Origin: Acidobacteriota bacterium | Lineage (GTDB): Bacteria > Acidobacteriota > UBA6911 > RPQK01 > JAJDTT01 | Direction: 5' to 3' | NCBI GenBank assembly: GCA_022827025.1 | Contig: JAJDTT010000304.1 | Span: forward strand, 1-55,786 | Length of the DNA stretch: 55,786 nucleotides | Shown here: positions 52,567 through 55,786 of the stretch, one piece after another | Layout of the letters: each line of letters begins with the position of its first letter | Numbering within the stretch: the stretch's first letter is position 1 | Translations under genes and position numbers: made by a program | The notes under the pieces: model-generated | Seen by the model: only the letters and a program-made list of their open reading frames with translations | The model's database searches: none | What the model was told of the DNA's origin: nothing

Positions 52567-53997
52567 ATGAAAGTACGTATCGTGCTCACCAGCTTGATGA
52601 TCAGTCTCGCCAGCGGTCCAGGCGCCGAGGCCAGCTATGCCATCTACGTGGGGAAGAACCTGACCCGGGACGGCAGCGTCTTTCTGGCTGGCTACGGTGA
52701 CGAACCTTCGAGCCATTGGCTGGAGATCGTGCCTCGCCGTAAGCATGCCCCGGGTTCCACGATGACGGTGGGAGCGACAGCGGAGTCCCGGTATCCCGGG
52801 GAGCTCTCGGAAATTCCACAGGCGCCCGTCACGTTCCGCTACCTGACCATGAACTATTCCTACTTTGCGGGTTTCCCGGCGCCGCTGACCAATGGCGGAT
52901 TGAACGAGCATGGCGTCGCGGCCCGGGACGTGTCGTCGGGCTCCCGGATCGAGATCCGGGAGATGACGCCCAATCCGCAGCGCGGGCCGAACTACAGCGA
53001 CCTGTCCCGGATCGTGATGGAACGGGCCCGTAGCGCACGCGAGGCGGTGGAGATCGTGGGTGAGCTGATTGACGAGTACGGCTTCTCCACCTACGGAGGC
53101 AACTCCCACTTGTTCGCCGACGCCGACGAGGGATGGATCCTGATCAACTTTGCCGGCGGCCAGGGCCTCTGGGTTGCCGAGCGATTGGGGCCGGACGACA
53201 TCCGGGTGTCCCGTCCCGGCTATATCCATGAGGTTCCCCTCAACTACGAAGAACATCCCGGCTTCATGGGATCCGGGAACCTGATTTCGTTCGCGGTCGA
53301 ACAGGGGTGGTACGACCCCGAGTCCGGAGAGCCTTTTCACGTGGGAAGGGTGTATGGATGGTCAGCCGAAAAGGCCGCGGCGGTCCGGATGATCGAGGAC
53401 CGCCTGCGGGCCAGGGCCGGCCGGATCGGACTGGAGGACATGATCGAGGTCGTCCGGACCCCTGAACTCACTCGCGATTCCGCCGGCTATGGCCAAGTGG
53501 CTCACTTGCGCCAAGGGGTCCATCGGGAGTTGAAAACCTTGTGGGTGGCGCCGGCCCCTCCGGTGGCGGCGCCGTTCGTCCCCTGGCGCATCGGGGTTCA
53601 GGATGTGCCGCCCGAGTTCAAGCGGCATCGCTACCTCACCGCGGGCGAGGCCACCCGCCACATCCCGGACCAGGACGTGGGTGTGGAATCGACGCGGTAC
53701 GCTTTCAGGGCCTGCAAGCGGCTGTTCTACCTGGCCAAATCCCACGAGGCGGAATTCCTGCCGGAGGTCGTGGAGACCCTGACCGCCTTCGAGTCGGGGT
53801 TGATTGCCGAGCAGGAGACGGTGGAGGGAATCGCGCAGAATTTGTTCCAGGCCGGCAAACCGGAACTGGCCCGGGCCGCCCTCACCTACTACAGCCGGAC
53901 GGAAGCAATGAATGGTCTCAGACTGGTCGAATCCCTGGCGCAAAGCCTGGAGGCGCGCACCAAGGTGCTGTTCGGAATCCGCTCGGAGGATCCCTGA
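52567..53997 (+). CDS. C69 (dipeptidase U34) family peptidase homologue, secreted
   Basis: The product is 476 residues, starting at ATG 52567 (AGGA about nine bases upstream). A signal peptide (VRIVLTSLMISLASGPGAEA) is followed directly by SYAIYVGKNLTRDGSVFLAG, the start of the C69/acid-ceramidase-like Ntn-hydrolase fold. In the family this position is usually the nucleophilic Cys; here it is Ser. Later segments (GGLNEHGVAARDVSSGS, ARSAREAVEIVGELIDEYG, LFADADEGWILINFAGGQ, WVAPAPPVAAPFVPW) fit the family. It may use an N-terminal Ser or be inactive. Confidence 0.8.
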   Translation: MKVRIVLTSLMISLASGPGAEASYAIYVGKNLTRDGSVFLAGYGDEPSSHWLEIVPRRKHAPGSTMTVGATAESRYPGELSEIPQAPVTFRYLTMNYSYFAGFPAPLTNGGLNEHGVAARDVSSGSRIEIREMTPNPQRGPNYSDLSRIVMERARSAREAVEIVGELIDEYGFSTYGGNSHLFADADEGWILINFAGGQGLWVAERLGPDDIRVSRPGYIHEVPLNYEEHPGFMGSGNLISFAVEQGWYDPESGEPFHVGRVYGWSAEKAAAVRMIEDRLRARAGRIGLEDMIEVVRTPELTRDSAGYGQVAHLRQGVHRELKTLWVAPAPPVAAPFVPWRIGVQDVPPEFKRHRYLTAGEATRHIPDQDVGVESTRYAFRACKRLFYLAKSHEAEFLPEVVETLTAFESGLIAEQETVEGIAQNLFQAGKPELARAALTYYSRTEAMNGLRLVESLAQSLEARTKVLFGIRSEDP

Positions 53998-54046
53998 GGG
54001 CCCTGACAATCTTGTCGAGGACCTGCGAACATTGCTTCTTCCTGCC

Positions 54047-55624
54047 ATGAGCCTCACCAGTCCTCCCGCCGCGGCCGTCCCTCCGTTCCTTCTTCGTACA
54101 CCGGAGAACGCCTCCCGGTTGGCGGGGCCGGCGGCAGTGGCAAGGCTCTACCGGTGGTGTCGTCCGCCACTCTTCGCGCTGTTCGTGATCCTGCTTTTCG
54201 CCTCAGTTCGTGCCGGTGAGCCGAGTGACGGACCCGTTCTTCAATTCGGAGATCGGAAGCAGCTTTTGGTGGATGACGACGTCATCGCCGGGAAGCACTT
54301 TCTGGAGCGCCGGCTCCGGCGGCCCGTCAAAGCGAATGGCGGCGGGCCCGTAATCGTCGACGACACTCCGTGGGAAGACTTCGGGGTGCCCATCGTCGGT
54401 TCCGTGCTCCGGGAGGATGGCCGGTTCCGGATCTGGTACCGGGCCGCGGGCTCCGGCCAGGATTCAGCGACCTACTGCTATGCCGAATCCCGGGACGGGC
54501 TCCGCTGGGTCAAGCCCCGGCTCGGGCTCGTGGAATTCGACGGCACCCGGGCCAACAACATCTACCAGATCGGCCGTCCGCAGGCGTACTGCCCCTTTGT
54601 GGACCCCAACGAAAAGGACCCCCGCCACAAGTACAAGTCGGCCGTCGGAGCCGCGAAGGGATACGGCACCACCACCGCCCTGGCTTATTCCCCCGACGGA
54701 TTGCGCTGGAGCTACTACGATCAGGGCCGGCCCATCACCGGCCGGGCCGCCGACACCATCAACCAGGTGCTCTGGGACCCATATTCGGAGGTCTACCGCC
54801 TCTACACCCGTACCGACTATGGAACGGGCGGAGGCAGCGGAGAGATTCGGGGAACCCGCGACATGGTGAATCCATGGACGGAACTCCGGAGTCACCCTGG
54901 TGATTGGACGACCGTGCGCGAGTGGTGCCTGGGGCGGGAGGGCGGCAGGAAGGATTACGAGTGGACCCGCCAGATCTACAGCTTGAACGGATGGATCTAC
55001 GAGGGCGTCCAATTCGGGCTGCTCTGGTCGCTGGAACGGCCGGGGGACAGCGAGGAGATGGACTTCTTTCTGGCCACGACTCGCGGGGATCGCCCCTGGA
55101 ATCTGGAATGGGTGTGCCGGAACCAGCCGTTCCTGCCCCGCGGTGCCGCCGGAAGCTTCGACGCCAAATGGATCCAACCGGCTCCCAACATCGTCACCTG
55201 GAATGACAAGCACTGGATCTACTACGTCGGGCGTCCCATCTCTCACAGCGGACGGGGAAGCGCTGGAGCGCCCACCGGCATCGGTCTGGCCACGGTCCCG
55301 TTGGACCGGTTCGTTTCGCTGACGGCATCCCAGCGATGGGGCTGGGCCGCCACCCGGGCGTTTCGGGTGGAGGGCAGGGAACTGGTGGTCAATCTGGCGG
55401 CTCCGAGCGGTGAGCTGGCAGTCGAGGTGCTGGATACCGAAGACGTGCCCATTCCCGGCTTTTCCCGGGACGAGGCCCTGGTCCTGCGGCAGGTCGACGA
55501 GCTGCGGGCGCCGGTTCGCTGGAAGAACCGGCAGGATCTAAGGGGACTGCTGGACAGGATCGTGAAATTGCGTTTCTGGCTGCGGCAAGGCAGCCTCTAC
55601 GCGTTTCGCATTCGCGGAGATTGA
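54047..55624 (+). CDS. secreted beta-propeller, glycosidase-like protein (paralogue 3)
   Basis: The 525-residue protein starts at ATG 54047, 49 bp after the peptidase stop. The hydrophobic segment PPLFALFVILLFASVRAG (about residues 40-57) acts as signal peptide or anchor. The mature part opens with LQFGDRKQLLVDDDVI, which matches the opening of the 2077 paralogue (IGHRKQLFIDDH). Blade motifs RFRIWYRAAG, YAESRDGLRWVKPRLGLVEF and AYSPDGLRWSYYDQG follow, and the end (LWLRQGSLYAFRIRGD type) matches the end of paralogue 1 (LRDTDLYAFQLKRD). The function is not assigned. Confidence 0.72.
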   Translation: MSLTSPPAAAVPPFLLRTPENASRLAGPAAVARLYRWCRPPLFALFVILLFASVRAGEPSDGPVLQFGDRKQLLVDDDVIAGKHFLERRLRRPVKANGGGPVIVDDTPWEDFGVPIVGSVLREDGRFRIWYRAAGSGQDSATYCYAESRDGLRWVKPRLGLVEFDGTRANNIYQIGRPQAYCPFVDPNEKDPRHKYKSAVGAAKGYGTTTALAYSPDGLRWSYYDQGRPITGRAADTINQVLWDPYSEVYRLYTRTDYGTGGGSGEIRGTRDMVNPWTELRSHPGDWTTVREWCLGREGGRKDYEWTRQIYSLNGWIYEGVQFGLLWSLERPGDSEEMDFFLATTRGDRPWNLEWVCRNQPFLPRGAAGSFDAKWIQPAPNIVTWNDKHWIYYVGRPISHSGRGSAGAPTGIGLATVPLDRFVSLTASQRWGWAATRAFRVEGRELVVNLAAPSGELAVEVLDTEDVPIPGFSRDEALVLRQVDELRAPVRWKNRQDLRGLLDRIVKLRFWLRQGSLYAFRIRGD

Positions 55625-55751
55625 ATGCTCCGAACCCGGGGGCAGACGCAAAGAAGTCCCCCACCGCCGGGCCTCCGGCATGATCCCGCGAGAAACGGGG
55701 CGGGGATTGTCCATCAGCGGCGCCCACCGCGTTGCCGCTGTCGAACGTCTC

Positions 55752-55777
55752 GTAGGGGCGACCCTTGTGGTCGCCCG
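55752..55777. repeat. GTAGGGGCGACC-family palindromic repeat
   Basis: A perfect hairpin (GGGCGACC / GGTCGCCC around CTTGT), nearly identical to 34719-34745. It lies 128 bp beyond the last gene. The bases from 55625 to the window end hold no gene that I can support. Confidence 0.7.
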
Positions 55778-55786
55778 CCCACGAAC

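Noticed and set aside
1-55786. CRISPR array, rRNA or tRNA genes
   Set aside because: No regularly spaced repeats, rRNA-like sequence or tRNA cloverleaf was recognised on either strand by eye; a dedicated tRNA scan was not possible.

Overview
The window is a GC-rich bacterial chromosome segment. A TonB-dependent receptor, lipoproteins, multihaem cytochromes c, a PQQ dehydrogenase and an RlpA/SPOR protein indicate a Gram-negative-type envelope. Expanded phytanoyl-CoA dioxygenase-like (PhyH), Ldh-family and planctomycete/acidobacterium-style propeller proteins, plus many short palindromic repeats, suggest an uncultured heterotroph of the Acidobacteriota type, possibly host-associated. That placement is inference from gene content; no rRNA or tRNA gene was recognised.

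Layout. 161-10060: TonB receptor, secreted propeller protein, LLM oxidoreductase, neutral-ceramidase-like enzyme, then a translationally coupled pair of a five-haem PA14/cytochrome c lipoprotein and a sorbosone-dehydrogenase-like propeller. 10213-11672: two VapBC-type toxin-antitoxin pairs. 11719-14557: minus-strand group of phosphatase, membrane protein and GH-like lipoprotein. 14899-19835: PQQ dehydrogenase with cytochrome domain, RlpA, carboxylate-amine ligase and an SDR. 19931-22652: three tandem near-identical PhyH genes. 22798-24924: two tandem Ldh-family dehydrogenases. 24978-31428: NAD-dependent formate dehydrogenase (alpha and fused NuoE-NuoF-type beta subunits) next to a gamma-glutamyltransferase. 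31663-32213: two orphan antitoxin-like genes. 32192-34645: a second propeller protein and a TPR lipoprotein.

34989-51723 is the accessory core. A PhyH gene at 34989-35750 is followed by a tightly packed five-gene plus-strand operon (35943-50067). Its genes encode a PLD-nuclease/SNF2 helicase; a Type ISP-like N6-methyltransferase with a LexA/UmuD-like S24 peptidase domain at its C-terminus; an OLD ATPase/TOPRIM nuclease; a UvrD-like helicase (the last two resembling Gabija GajA/GajB); and a 1267-residue RecD-like helicase ending in a PD-(D/E)XK-type nuclease. Gene gaps are 4, 4-bp overlap, 4 and 6 bp. The operon looks like one composite anti-phage locus that I cannot match to a named system. 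It is bracketed by a 110-bp direct repeat of the 3' end of the PhyH gene (35636-35745 and 50211-50320). A second cargo gene, an AAA/DUF4143 ATPase at 50463-51632, is followed by a third, older copy of the same tail (51638-51723). This looks like serial insertion of cargo at the 3' end of a protein-coding gene, yet no integrase is visible.

Two other loci show smaller 3'-end duplications: the formate dehydrogenase beta-subunit tail (27858-27895 versus 28036-28073) and the ceramidase-like gene tail (5931-5956 versus 6008-6033). The second has apparently taken away the normal start codon of the next gene. The window closes with a glycine-zipper membrane protein, a C69-type peptidase homologue with Ser at the expected nucleophile position, and a third propeller protein.
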